Below, one piece after another: positions 25,311 through 33,574 of a stretch of 64,000 nucleotides of DNA. The translations under genes and the position numbers were made by a program. This DNA comes from Salinarimonas sp. Lineage in GTDB: Bacteria; Pseudomonadota; Alphaproteobacteria; Rhizobiales; Beijerinckiaceae. The first letter of the stretch is position 1. Each line of letters opens with the position of its first letter. The stretch spans positions 4,423,501 to 4,487,500 of the forward strand of contig NZ_CP157794.1 in the NCBI RefSeq assembly GCF_040111675.1, in the 5' to 3' direction. The notes below the pieces were generated by a model, which saw only the letters and a program-made list of their open reading frames with translations, was not told where the DNA came from and did not search any database.

Positions 25311-25867
25311 GGCCACCCCCTGTCGATACCGGCCTCGGCGAAGAGGCGGGCGAGTTGCTTGCGGGCGTAGAACATCCGCGTCTTCACGGTGTTCTCCGGA
25401 ACCCCCAGGATCTGCGCCGCCTCGGCGACGGATTGCTCCTGGTAGTAGACGAGGTCCACGATCTCCTTGTGGACCGGCGAAAGTCCGTCGATCAGGCGGC
25501 GCATGAGCGCCCCCTTGTCGCGCTTGGCGAGCTCGACCTCGGGCGTGTCGGCGTCGTCGGGGACGGCGGCGGCCGCCTCCTCGTCGAGGGCTTCCTCCGA
25601 GCGCTTGCGCAGGCGGTCCACCGCCTTGTTGCGCGCCACCGAGAGCAGCCAGGTCGACACCGAGGACCCGCCGCGAAACCGCGCGGCGTTTCGCCAGATT
25701 TCGACGAAGGCCTCATTCACCACCTCCTCCGCGATCGCCTCGTTGCGCACGAGACGCAGAACGAACCGGAAGACCTTGGTCGCGTGACGGCCGTGCAGCG
25801 AGCGCAACGCGCCCTCATGACCTTCGGCCATCGCTGCGAGATCGGCGAGATCGGCCTGGTCCGTCAT
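25307..25867 (-). CDS. ECF-type RNA polymerase sigma factor
   Basis: A 186-residue sigma-70 family protein with only regions 2 and 4. Region 2 runs about 20-90 (FRFVLRLVRNEAIAEEVVNEAFVEIW...STWLLSVARNKAVDRLRKR). Region 4 runs about 130-180 (LSPVHKEIVDLVYYQEQSVAEAAQILGVPENTVKTRMFYARKQL). The ATG at 25867 has a GAAGACGAGG-type ribosome site. A GTG at 25918 would add 17 residues and is less likely. It is the first gene of a three-gene unit with the anti-sigma factor and a subtilase. Divergent exported-protein genes at 26041 and 26586 are candidate targets. Confidence 0.92.
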   Translation of the reverse strand: MTDQADLADLAAMAEGHEGALRSLHGRHATKVFRFVLRLVRNEAIAEEVVNEAFVEIWRNAARFRGGSSVSTWLLSVARNKAVDRLRKRSEEALDEEAAAAVPDDADTPEVELAKRDKGALMRRLIDGLSPVHKEIVDLVYYQEQSVAEAAQILGVPENTVKTRMFYARKQLARLFAEAGIDRGWP

Positions 25868-25950
25868 CGTCCTCGTCTTCCCGGCTCCTTCGACGGAGCG
25901 GCGCCGCGGAAGGTTCACGGCAACGATACATCAGCCGCGCCCCGGAGAAA

Positions 25951-25976
25951 AACGCCGGCGCTTCGAACCTCTTCCC
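25951..25976 (-). promoter_or_regulatory. Possible ECF-type promoter of the sigma/anti-sigma/protease operon
   Basis: Read on the minus strand: GGGAAG (25976-25971), 16 bases, then CGTT (25954-25951), about 80 bases before the sigma-factor start. This resembles ECF promoters (GGAAC-N16-CGTT) with one mismatch in the -35. Autoregulation is plausible but unproven. Confidence 0.35.
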
Positions 25977-26040
25977 TCGACCGCGCGACGGACAGGGCAT
26001 GGGGCCGCGCCGGCCCTGCATCCAGGAAGGAGATCGACCC

Positions 26041-26403
26041 GTGTCCCGTCGCACCGCCCCCATCCTCCGCGCCGGGCTCGTCGCCGGCCTCGCCGCGGGC
26101 GCCCTGCTCCAGATCCTCGCGCCGACCCCGGCCGAAGCCCTGCTGCTCCCCGCGGTCCAGGCCCGCGAGCCCGTGGTCGTGGAGCGCCGCACCGAGGCGC
26201 GCGGCGTCCCGAGCCTCGACCGTCCCTCCGTGCGGGTGCGCCCGGCCCCCGGCGACGACCGGCCGCGCGTGCATGTCCGCCGCACCACCGAGGTGCCGCG
26301 CTGCGGTGCGCCCGGATACGATCCGCGCGTGTCGACGCCTGCATGGGCGCTCGGCATCCCGCTCCTGCCGACCGGCGCGGCCACCGCCCGCTGCCGCCGC
26401 TGA
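26041..26403 (+). CDS. Small exported protein of unknown function
   Basis: A 120-residue protein with a signal peptide (RAGLVAGLAAGALLQIL, cut near AEA) and a short Arg/Val/Pro-rich mature part containing two cysteines. No domain was recognised. The GTG start has a strong AAGGAGA seven bases upstream, which decides the frame. It is transcribed away from the ECF sigma-factor gene across 173 bases, followed by a hairpin and then the beta-barrel gene. Membership in the sigma factor's regulon is inferred from position only. Confidence 0.6.
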   Translation: MSRRTAPILRAGLVAGLAAGALLQILAPTPAEALLLPAVQAREPVVVERRTEARGVPSLDRPSVRVRPAPGDDRPRVHVRRTTEVPRCGAPGYDPRVSTPAWALGIPLLPTGAATARCRR

Positions 26404-26464
26404 TCCGTGCCCCCGCGTCGGCGCGAGACGACCGCGCGCCAACGTGAACCCGCTCGCACGCGGT

Positions 26465-26493
26465 CGCGCCTGTTGCCCGGAGGCAACGGCGCG
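26465..26493 (+). terminator. Hairpin after the small exported-protein gene
   Basis: CGCGCC-T-GTTGCC-CGGA-GGCAAC-GGCGCG: a 12-bp stem with one bulged T and a CGGA tetraloop. It lies 62 bases after the stop; only a weak T-run (GCCGTTTC) follows. Confidence 0.5.
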
Positions 26494-26585
26494 GCCGTTT
26501 CGGCGTCCACAGCCACCCGAAAAGGCTGGTCGATCGCGCGTCATGGGCTACGCTCGCCGATGGCTGGGTCGACGAGGGCACGTTG

Positions 26586-27674
26586 ATGAGAACAGCGACG
26601 TTCGGTGTCGCCGCGGGGCTCGCCTTCGCGCTGCTCGCCTCGGGTGCGGCCGCCCAGCAGCCGCCGCCGCAGCCGCCACCGCCCACACCGCCGCCCACCC
26701 CCCAGCCGCTTCAACCGATCCTCACCGACGGCCAGCGCGCGGCGATCCTGCGTGCGGGGCAGCGCCACGTCCTGCTCGCCTACGGGCAGCTGACGCACGC
26801 GATCGTGCGGCAACGGCTCTCGCCGTTCGGCGCGCCGGCGACGCCGGTCGCCGCCGGCGGCGCTCCGGCCGCCGCCTACGCCTCGCTCGACGCCGCCGCC
26901 GCGATCCCGCTCTGGAACGCCTGGGTCGGCCCGAGCGCCACCTGGAGCGAGCGCGATCATCCCGTCTTCGGCTACGACGGCACGCAGATCGCCGGCTCGG
27001 TCGGCGTCGACCGCCGTATCGGCGACGCCACCGTTCTCGGCGCCTTCGGCCTCTACGAGGATTCGGATTTCGACACGGTCGGCAGCGGCGCGCTGCGGGG
27101 CCGGCTCGGCGGAGCGGGCGTCTATGTCGGCGGCGCGCTGACGGACATCCTCGTCTACGACGCGCTGGCGATCTGGCAGGGCGGCGAGAGCACCTTGCGC
27201 GACGCCACCGCCCGGGGGACCTACGACACCGAGCGCTGGGCGCTCGCCGGGAACCTGACCGCCTATCTCACGGCGGGGGCCTTCCAGATCTCGCCGACGG
27301 TCGGGATCGGCTGGGTCTCGGACCGGCAGAGCGCCTATCGCGACACGGCGGGCGTGCTCTATCCCGGTCTCACGGTGGAGACCACCACGGTGCGGGCCGG
27401 GGCCGAGATCGCCCGCACCTTCCAGGCCGCGGGCGCGGCGACCCTCACGCCCTTCGCGAGCGCGACCGCGCTCTGGGACGTCTCCCGCGACGAGAGCCCC
27501 ACGCCCGCGACGCCGACGGACGATCTCCCGCGGCTCGACTACGCGCTCTCGGTGGGCCTGCGCGCGGCGCCGACGCCCGCCACCTCCCTGTCGCTCGAGG
27601 TCGAGGCGAGCGCGCTCGGTCGCGCGGGCTATTCGGTGATCACCGTCTCGGGCCAGCTCGGGTTCCGCTTCTGA
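26586..27674 (+). CDS. Outer-membrane autotransporter-type beta-barrel with proline-rich N-terminus, no passenger
   Basis: A 362-residue protein. A signal peptide (to AAAQQ near 24) is followed by a Pro-rich stretch (Q-P-P repeats at 25-50), a short helix (ILTDGQRAAILRAGQRHV) and then about 270 residues of alternating amphipathic strands with many Gly-Tyr/Trp turns, ending in QLGFRF with the terminal Phe. This is the pattern of the autotransporter beta-domain, but no passenger domain is attached. The ATG at 26586 directly follows an in-frame TTG. The subtilase at 23035 has a similar Pro-rich N-terminus but no barrel. Function unknown. Confidence 0.72.
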   Translation: MRTATFGVAAGLAFALLASGAAAQQPPPQPPPPTPPPTPQPLQPILTDGQRAAILRAGQRHVLLAYGQLTHAIVRQRLSPFGAPATPVAAGGAPAAAYASLDAAAAIPLWNAWVGPSATWSERDHPVFGYDGTQIAGSVGVDRRIGDATVLGAFGLYEDSDFDTVGSGALRGRLGGAGVYVGGALTDILVYDALAIWQGGESTLRDATARGTYDTERWALAGNLTAYLTAGAFQISPTVGIGWVSDRQSAYRDTAGVLYPGLTVETTTVRAGAEIARTFQAAGAATLTPFASATALWDVSRDESPTPATPTDDLPRLDYALSVGLRAAPTPATSLSLEVEASALGRAGYSVITVSGQLGFRF

Positions 27675-27693
27675 GAGGCGCGCGCACGGGAAA

Positions 27694-27719
27694 GCGGCCG
27701 CCCCGCGCGGGACGGCCGC
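27694..27719. terminator. Hairpin between the barrel gene and a convergent small gene
   Basis: GCGGCCGCCCC-GCGC-GGGACGGCCGC: an 11-base stem with one mismatch and a 4-base loop between convergent genes. It lacks a U-tract, so its termination role is uncertain. Confidence 0.4.
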
Positions 27720-27741
27720 CTCGTGCTCCGACGGATCGGGA

Positions 27742-28110
27742 TCAGCGGCGCGCGCCGCCCTGATTATCGCCGCCGTCGTCGCGGCCGCCCGGCTCGGGGC
27801 TGGCGGTGTCTTCGCCACCATAGAGGGTGTGCAGGCGCGGCACGTGGGTGGGAGGATGGCGGGGCCAGTCGATGCGCTGATAGCGACGCGGCTGCCGCTC
27901 GGTCTCCTGACAGGAATTGGTCTCGTGGATGACGCACTGATGCGCGGCGTCGACGTTGCGGATCTGGTTGCAGGCCGCGGCGATCTGCGTGAAGCAGTCG
28001 TGGCGGAGCATGCGGGCCTCGCTGGTCTGGGCGAGCGCGAGGAAGGCGCTGGCGGCCGCGGCGAAGGTGGCGACGGCGCGGACGGCGACGGGGCGGGACA
28101 GGCGGGTCAT
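27742..28110 (-). CDS. Small exported protein of unknown function
   Basis: A 122-residue protein with an N-terminal signal peptide (VRAVATFAAAASAFLALAQTSEA). The mature part starts RMLRHDCFTQIAAACNQ and holds four cysteines in the first third (two helices likely tied by disulfides). A polar Pro/Gly/Asp-rich tail follows. AAGGAG precedes the ATG at 28110. No family recognised. It lies downstream of, and on the same strand as, an Omp25-type gene with a hairpin between. Confidence 0.6.
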   Translation of the reverse strand: MTRLSRPVAVRAVATFAAAASAFLALAQTSEARMLRHDCFTQIAAACNQIRNVDAAHQCVIHETNSCQETERQPRRYQRIDWPRHPPTHVPRLHTLYGGEDTASPEPGGRDDGGDNQGGARR

Positions 28111-28237
28111 GAGGGGTCTCCTTCGAGGCTCTGACGGGCGGCGGTGATCGCCGCGCTCACAGACTTCGTCGAAGGGTCGCGCCGGGAGGTTCGAGGCCGG
28201 CGCGTTTTTTTTTCTCGCGGCGGCCGATGACGCGAGA

Positions 28238-28261
28238 AAGCCGCGCCCGAGGGCGCGGCTT
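28238..28261 (-). terminator. Terminator of the Omp31-like gene
   Basis: Perfect 11-bp stem AAGCCGCGCCC / GGGCGCGGCTT with a 2-base gap. On the minus strand it runs on as TTTCTCG. It lies about 30 bases beyond the gene's stop. A run of nine T on the plus strand (28205-28213) lies just beyond. Confidence 0.65.
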
Positions 28262-28292
28262 CCGGTGCTGACGAGGGTCTCGAAACCGGGCG

Positions 28293-29144
28293 TCAGAACT
28301 TGTAGCTGAGGCGGGCGCGCACGACGCCGAACTCGATGTTGTCGTCCTGCGTGTCGTCCGCGGCCGAGATCGCATAATTGACCCCGCCGGCGGGCGGCGG
28401 ATCATAGGTCCCGGCGAAATTGGTGATGTTCGTGTCGCGATCCAGGCTGACGTAGAGACCTTCGAGGCCGATGATGAGGTTGTTGGTCCAAGCGTATTCC
28501 ACGCCCGCGCCGAGCGTCCAGCCGAACGAGACGTCGCTGTCGTCGAAGAAGACACGGCCGGTGGTCACCGACTCGTAGCGGGTCGCGTCGCCCTCGCCAT
28601 AGGCGAGACCGCCGGTGGCGTAGACCAGGGTGCGGTCGAAGGCGTAGCCGGCCCGCAGGCGCACGGTGCCGAACCAGTCGATGCCTTCCGTGCCGCGCCG
28701 CGCCGGGGTGAAGCCCGCCGGGAAACCCGTCGTGGTGATCGCGGCGGTGGTGTCGTCGTCGAAGCCGAGGAACTGGATGTCCGCTTCGGCGCCGAGCACG
28801 AAATTGTTCACGAACTGATAGTTGTAACCGATCTGAGCGCCGCCGGTGAAGGCCGCATCCTCGGAATTGTCGCCGTAGAGGATCGAGCCGCGGGTGAAGC
28901 CGACAGGAGCGCCGCCGGGAACCGCCGAGAAGCCGCTCGGCAGCACCGTCACGGTGCTGTCGCGATCATCGCCCGCGTTGAACCCGACGCCGGCGTTCAC
29001 GCCCGCGTAGAAGCCGGTCCAGGTGAAGACCGGGGGCGCGATGAAGGGCGCGGGAGCCTCGACCCGCGTCGGGAGATCGGCCGCGAAGGCGCCGCCGCTG
29101 AACGCGAATACGGCCGCGCTTGCCAGGAGTAGACGCTTTGTCAT
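28293..29144 (-). CDS. Outer-membrane beta-barrel protein, Omp25/Omp31 type
   Basis: A 283-residue outer-membrane protein. A signal peptide (LLLASAAVFAFSGGAFAA) precedes DLPTRVEAPAPFIAPP and the family hallmark FTWTGFYAGVNAGVGFNAG. About eight strands with long polar loops follow, ending RARLSYKF with a terminal Phe. It is a paralogue in family and layout of the protein at 9749-10513, but its loops differ. The gene is preceded by an AT-richer 284-base region, as often found for strongly expressed porin-like genes, in which no confident promoter was picked out. Confidence 0.88.
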   Translation of the reverse strand: MTKRLLLASAAVFAFSGGAFAADLPTRVEAPAPFIAPPVFTWTGFYAGVNAGVGFNAGDDRDSTVTVLPSGFSAVPGGAPVGFTRGSILYGDNSEDAAFTGGAQIGYNYQFVNNFVLGAEADIQFLGFDDDTTAAITTTGFPAGFTPARRGTEGIDWFGTVRLRAGYAFDRTLVYATGGLAYGEGDATRYESVTTGRVFFDDSDVSFGWTLGAGVEYAWTNNLIIGLEGLYVSLDRDTNITNFAGTYDPPPAGGVNYAISAADDTQDDNIEFGVVRARLSYKF

Positions 29145-29428
29145 CGTTGAGCACCTCTACAAAGTGGGGAGACCCGAGACTAGAGCAGTTTCGTCAGCGA
29201 TGTTGTTGCAGTGGCGCAACTGTCGACGACAGACGAATTGCGCAGCTTAACATAGGAGCAAATCGGGAAAACGATTACATAACCCTATTAAGCCGCACTT
29301 GCTCCCTTTCATTTACTTGATGAACCCACGGGCGAGCCGCGGGCACGAGCCCGAGCACGCCCGAAAGCCGGAACGCGCCAGCGCGCGTTCCGTTCCGCTC
29401 GATCATCGAAATCGACGCGCGGGTCGGA

Positions 29429-30547
29429 TCAGCTCGGCTGCAGCGCCGCACGTTTCACCCGCGCCCGCGCGCCGCGCTGCCAACGCTCGGCGGCGACGCG
29501 CGCCGGAAACAGGGGATCGCCGGGGCGCAGGTTCACGGCGAGATCGGCGATGGCCATGCGATCCGGATAGAGCGTCTCCAGCACGCTGCCCGGCAGCGTC
29601 GCGGAATCCAGCCGTTCGCAGAACCGGTCCGCGTGCAGCGCGCGCACGATGGCGTCCTCGAGCAGCACGCCGGGGGCGAGGGAGCGATGCGTCTCGTCGT
29701 AGGCCGTCTTCAGCAGGAAGGCGGTCCCCGCGCTGACGAGCGCGAGGCTCACGGCGACCGGCGCGCCGTCGAGAAGCAGCACGTCGGCCCGGGAGGCGAC
29801 GGGCCCCTCGGCGCTGAGGAAGAGGTCGCGCGCGAAGGCGCGCGTGACGGCGTGCTCAGCGAGGGCGGTGCCCATGCGCCCCTTCCAGCCGCTCTGCTCG
29901 ATCCGCAGGAAGGCGTCGATGGCGTCGCGCAGGCCGAGGCCGCCGCAGGCGGTCTCGTGCGCGGCGAGGCCGCGCTCGTCGAGCCGGCGCCGCAACCGCG
30001 CGAGCCCCCTTCGGCGCGAGCGCGCGAGCGCCTCCGCCGCGTAGGCGTCGTAGCTGCCCCGCGCCGCCAGGACGGGACGCTCGAACGGCGCGAGCGCGGC
30101 GAGCTCGGCGCCGGTGCGCGCGAACGCGTCGCACAGCGCGACGCCGAGGGGGGAGCGCACCGGGAACATCGGAAACAGGAAGGCCCCGCCCCGCCAGGCG
30201 CGCCGGATGGCGAGCACCAGGGCGTCCGCCCATCCGTCCGGCGCGTCGCGGGCGACGAGCGGCGTCGAGAGCGTGGTGAAGGGCGAGCACAGCGCGCCGG
30301 GCGCGTCGCACCAGCCGAGCCGCCCGGCGCGCGCGGCGATCGGCAGCATGGCGACGAGACGCGCCCCGTGGCGCACGCAGGCGAAGCGCGGGCGCGCCTC
30401 GACGAAACGGTGCGCCAGGTGCGCGTCCACGACGGGGCGCGCGAAATACGGGTTGGAGGCGCGCGCATCGGCGGCGAGAGCGTCCCATCCGACGCGATCC
30501 GCCTCCAGGTCCATCCGGTCGAGAACGTCGATGGTCAAGCCCGGCAT
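29429..30547 (-). CDS. GNAT-fold acyltransferase of the BioF2/CelD-like family
   Basis: A 372-residue protein resembling the BioF2-like/CelD acetyltransferase domain: an N-terminal half (NPYFARPVVDAHLAHRF), a central helix region (FLRIEQSGWKGRMGTAL) that is the family's best signature, then strands ADVLLLDGAPVAVSLALV and the acyl-CoA-binding helix region TAYDETHRSLAPGVLLEDAI. Relatives act in exopolysaccharide or cellulose synthesis; the acceptor here is unknown. The ATG at 30547 is used. It is divergent from a histidine-kinase gene across 268 bases. Confidence 0.8.
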   Translation of the reverse strand: MPGLTIDVLDRMDLEADRVGWDALAADARASNPYFARPVVDAHLAHRFVEARPRFACVRHGARLVAMLPIAARAGRLGWCDAPGALCSPFTTLSTPLVARDAPDGWADALVLAIRRAWRGGAFLFPMFPVRSPLGVALCDAFARTGAELAALAPFERPVLAARGSYDAYAAEALARSRRRGLARLRRRLDERGLAAHETACGGLGLRDAIDAFLRIEQSGWKGRMGTALAEHAVTRAFARDLFLSAEGPVASRADVLLLDGAPVAVSLALVSAGTAFLLKTAYDETHRSLAPGVLLEDAIVRALHADRFCERLDSATLPGSVLETLYPDRMAIADLAVNLRPGDPLFPARVAAERWQRGARARVKRAALQPS

Positions 30548-30815
30548 CGTGCGGTCCGATCAGGGCGGCGGGAGCCCCGCCGCGACCGCCAATGAACTTC
30601 CACAGCGCGCGTCGGTTTCCCCCCGCGCAAGATCCCGCGTGCGACCCCTCGACGCCCCGACCGAGCCGGCTCGGGAACCGCGAGCGTCGCCATCGAGTTG
30701 TCAACCGCCCGTGCGCGGCCCTAGCGCCACGCTCGGCCTATTCGCACGCCGCGAGCATCCGCAACGTCCAGACCCGACGAGATCGAAGGCGCAACGTGAC
30801 CGAACGAACCCGAGC

Positions 30816-32465
30816 ATGCTGGAGAGGCTGACCGACACGACACCGCCGTCCTTTCGCGAGGCCGAGCCCGCGGCGCGCAAGCGCGTCACGCGGCGCTGGC
30901 GGCTGCGCGTGGAGGGCGGCGTGCTGCCCTATTTCCTCGCGCTCGCCATGCTCGCCCCGCTGCTCTTCTTCGGGCTCGCTGCCGTGCGCGACTGGCAGGC
31001 GATCGAGACGGAAGCCCGCGCGCGCGTCGTCTACATCCGCGACGCCGTCGCCGAGCACGCCAAGCGCGTCTTCCAGACCCACGAGCTCGTGGCGCTCTCG
31101 ATTCGCGACCGCATCGACGGGATGTCCTGGGCCGAGATCGCCGGCTCGGACGAGCTGCACGCCTATCTCGGCGCGATGGAGACGACCTTTCCGGAGGTGC
31201 ATGCGGTCTGGCTGGTGGACGGCGAGGGACGCCTGCGTGCGTCCAGCCGCGCCCTGCCGGCGCCGGCGATCGATCTCTCGGACAGCGGCTGGTTCGCCGA
31301 GATGCGCGCCGGCGGGCCCGGTCTCGTCGTGGGCCCGCGCCAGGTCGGGCGCGCCCACGACGACGTCTTCACGCTGTCCCTGCCCCGCCGCACCGCCGAG
31401 GAGGACGGCGCGTTCGACGGGCTGATCCGGCTGTCGATCACGCCGGGCTACTTCGCGAAGTTCTACGCCTCCGCCTATCCGGACGAGGGCTTGATCGCGC
31501 TCGTGCTCGAGGACGGGGAGATCCTGGTCAGCCATCCGCCCGACGCGAACCTGCCGCGGCGCATCCCGGCCGGCTCCCCCGCCTTCGAGCATATGGCGGA
31601 GTATCGACGCGCGGTCTGGGAGGCGCCCTCCGCCATCGACGGCGAGACGCGGATCCACGCCGTGGCCCGGCTCGACGACCTTCCCGTCTACGCGGCCTTC
31701 GCCGTCAGCCGCAGCTCCCTCGAGGCCTTGTGGCGCAACAGGGTGATCGCCTACGCCGTGTACTTCGTGCCTGCGCTGGCGGCGCTCGTCTTCCTCGGCG
31801 TCCTCGTCTGGCGCAGCCATCGCGAGCTCGAGGAGAAGGTTGAGCTGCGCACCCGCGCGCTGTCGGAGGCGGTGGCGGAGAAGAACCAGCTGCTCAAGGA
31901 GGTGCACCACCGCGTCAAGAACAACATGCAGATCGTCTCCAGCCTGATCCGCATGCAGGAGCGGGTGCACACCTCGCCCGAGGAGACCATCCGGCGGGTG
32001 CAGGCGATGGCTCTGGTCCACGACCTGATCTACAGCCACGGCGAGTTCGCGAGCGTCAATCTCGGCGCCTATACCCGACGGCTCACCGATACCCTGGCGA
32101 GCGCCGTCACGGCCTCCACGCCGATACGCATCACCCACGGCCTCGACCACGTCGCCGTCACGCTCGACCGCGCCATGCCCTTCGCGCTGATCCTCTCCGA
32201 GGTGATGACCAACGCCATGCGCCACGCCTTCCCCGATGGCGAAGGCCACATCGCCGTGACGCTCGAGCAGATCGACGGTCACGCGGTGCTGCGGGTCGAG
32301 GACGACGGCAAGGGGTTCGACCCCGCCGCGCGCACCGACGGCTTCGGCCTGAAGCTGATCCGCAGCCTCGCCGTCCAGCTCGACGCCGACATCTCCTTCG
32401 AGCGGGGGCGCGGGGCCGCGTTCGTGATGCGCTTCCCCCTCGACCGCCAGCCGGCCCACGCGTGA
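30816..32465 (+). CDS. Membrane sensor histidine kinase, HisKA_2 type
   Basis: A 549-residue kinase. Membrane segments lie at about 37-57 and 311-333 and enclose a periplasmic Cache-like sensor (SIRDRIDGMSW, HAVWLVDGEGRLRASSR, GLIRLSITPGYFAKF). The HisKA_2 dimerisation/phosphoacceptor helix (LLKEVHHRVKNNMQIVSSLI, His near 365) follows, then a HATPase domain with an N-box (LILSEVMTNAMRHAF) and G-boxes (DDGKGFDP, GFGLKLIRSL). HisKA_2/HWE kinases often feed the alphaproteobacterial general stress response. No response regulator is adjacent; the nearest lone receiver is at 40597. A weak EcfG-like sequence (GGAAC-N17-AGTT, 30674-30699) lies upstream. ATG 30816 gives a start just before the first membrane segment. 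Confidence 0.88.
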   Translation: MLERLTDTTPPSFREAEPAARKRVTRRWRLRVEGGVLPYFLALAMLAPLLFFGLAAVRDWQAIETEARARVVYIRDAVAEHAKRVFQTHELVALSIRDRIDGMSWAEIAGSDELHAYLGAMETTFPEVHAVWLVDGEGRLRASSRALPAPAIDLSDSGWFAEMRAGGPGLVVGPRQVGRAHDDVFTLSLPRRTAEEDGAFDGLIRLSITPGYFAKFYASAYPDEGLIALVLEDGEILVSHPPDANLPRRIPAGSPAFEHMAEYRRAVWEAPSAIDGETRIHAVARLDDLPVYAAFAVSRSSLEALWRNRVIAYAVYFVPALAALVFLGVLVWRSHRELEEKVELRTRALSEAVAEKNQLLKEVHHRVKNNMQIVSSLIRMQERVHTSPEETIRRVQAMALVHDLIYSHGEFASVNLGAYTRRLTDTLASAVTASTPIRITHGLDHVAVTLDRAMPFALILSEVMTNAMRHAFPDGEGHIAVTLEQIDGHAVLRVEDDGKGFDPAARTDGFGLKLIRSLAVQLDADISFERGRGAAFVMRFPLDRQPAHA

Positions 32466-32498
32466 CGTCGCATCGGCGCCGCCGACGTCCGGCGGCGC

Positions 32499-33164
32499 TC
32501 ATCCCGCCATGGCGAGACGCGTCCTGAAGGCGGCGCGAATGTGGGCCGCCGCCAGCGCCTGCGCCCGCTCGCTGTCGCGCGCGCTCAACGCCTCGAGCAG
32601 CGCCCGGTGCTCCTGCGCCGCGCTCGCGGCGCGGCCCGGCACCTGGAAGGTCGTCGAGGGCAGCAGCGCCACCGTGTCCTGCAGATCGTCGAGCGCCTGC
32701 GACAGATAGCGGTTGCGGGCGGCGTCGTAGAGCCGCTCGTGGAAGACCCGGTTGATCTCCGCGGCGCGCCAGGCGTCGTCCTCGGCGGCGGCGAGCTCCG
32801 CGTTCAGGCGCACGAGATTGTCGAGCTCGACGGGGCTCGCCTGCTGGGCGGCGAAGCGGGCCGCCGCGCCCTCGAGCTCCTCGCGCATGGCGTAGAGCTC
32901 GAGCACCTGCTGCATGCCGAGCCTGGCGACCGCGAGGCCGCGACCCGCGGCGGCCTCGACGAGGCCCTTCTCCTGCAGCCGGCCCAGCGCCTCGCGGACC
33001 GGCGTGCGGCTGACGCCGAGGCGCGCGGCGACCTCCTCCTCGCGCAGCCGATCGCCGGGCCGGTAATGCCGGGCCCGGATCGCAGCCAGGATGGCTCGGT
33101 ACACGGTCTGCCCGCGCGTGCCGAGGAGGTCGTCTTCGTGCGTCGCCTTCATGGCTCCGCTCAT
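32499..33164 (-). CDS. GntR-family regulator, FadR/FCD subfamily
   Basis: A 221-residue repressor-type protein. The winged helix-turn-helix (about 20-80: AILAAIRARHYRPGDRLREEEVAARLGVSRTPVREAL in part) precedes an all-helical FCD ligand domain with FHERLYDAARN and EHRALLEALSARD; these supply the His/Asp residues that often bind a metal. The ligand is usually a small carboxylate, unknown here. Two ATGs are possible: 33164 (MSGAMKATHE) and 33152 (MKATHE). The longer form is annotated because the ribosome site of the shorter is too close. It is divergent from gcrA. Confidence 0.87.
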   Translation of the reverse strand: MSGAMKATHEDDLLGTRGQTVYRAILAAIRARHYRPGDRLREEEVAARLGVSRTPVREALGRLQEKGLVEAAAGRGLAVARLGMQQVLELYAMREELEGAAARFAAQQASPVELDNLVRLNAELAAAEDDAWRAAEINRVFHERLYDAARNRYLSQALDDLQDTVALLPSTTFQVPGRAASAAQEHRALLEALSARDSERAQALAAAHIRAAFRTRLAMAG

Positions 33165-33574
33165 AAGCGAATGTGACCTCGCCGCCAAGCAAGCCCGCTC
33201 GGGTTTCCCCGTTCCGGCCGTCGCGACCGAGGCCGCGGCTGGGTACGCGGCGCAGGCCTGCAGCCGGGAACACGTCGCGCCGCCGGCATGCGCATCGTCG
33301 GTCGCGCGCGCCGGCCCTGAGTCGCATCGCCGCATTTCACGCGGCGCCCATCGCATTCCCTGGGGAAAACGAGTCGCCGTCCACAGCGGGCGGCTGCCCC
33401 GACTCTTGCGCCCGAGTCAACGCATCTTGTACGTTCGCAAGCGTCGAACACGACATCTGGTGCGGCGACTTCAATCATCCTTCTGCGCGCGACGGGCACG
33501 CGGTCGAGTCCTTCGATCGTCCGCGAGCGGGGAGGGATTCCGGATGCGCAATCAACGCCCGCGAGGAGGCGGCG
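33165..33574. other. 410-base intergenic region between the GntR gene and gcrA
   Basis: No gene seen. It must hold the promoters of both divergent genes. Its right two thirds contain six GANTC sites (annotated separately). A GAGGAGG ribosome site lies just before gcrA. Confidence 0.7.
33319..33540. promoter_or_regulatory. Cluster of six GANTC (CcrM methylation) sites upstream of gcrA
   Basis: GAGTC or GACTC at 33319, 33371, 33401, 33414 and 33506, and GATTC at 33536. At this base composition about one such site per 350-400 bases is expected, so six in 222 bases is a marked enrichment. GcrA acts with sigma-70 at CcrM-methylated GANTC promoters, so feedback control is plausible. Confidence 0.6.

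Noticed and set aside
28205..28213. Run of nine T on the plus strand as a terminator tail
   Set aside because: It precedes rather than follows the nearby hairpin on the plus strand, and no plus-strand gene ends there.
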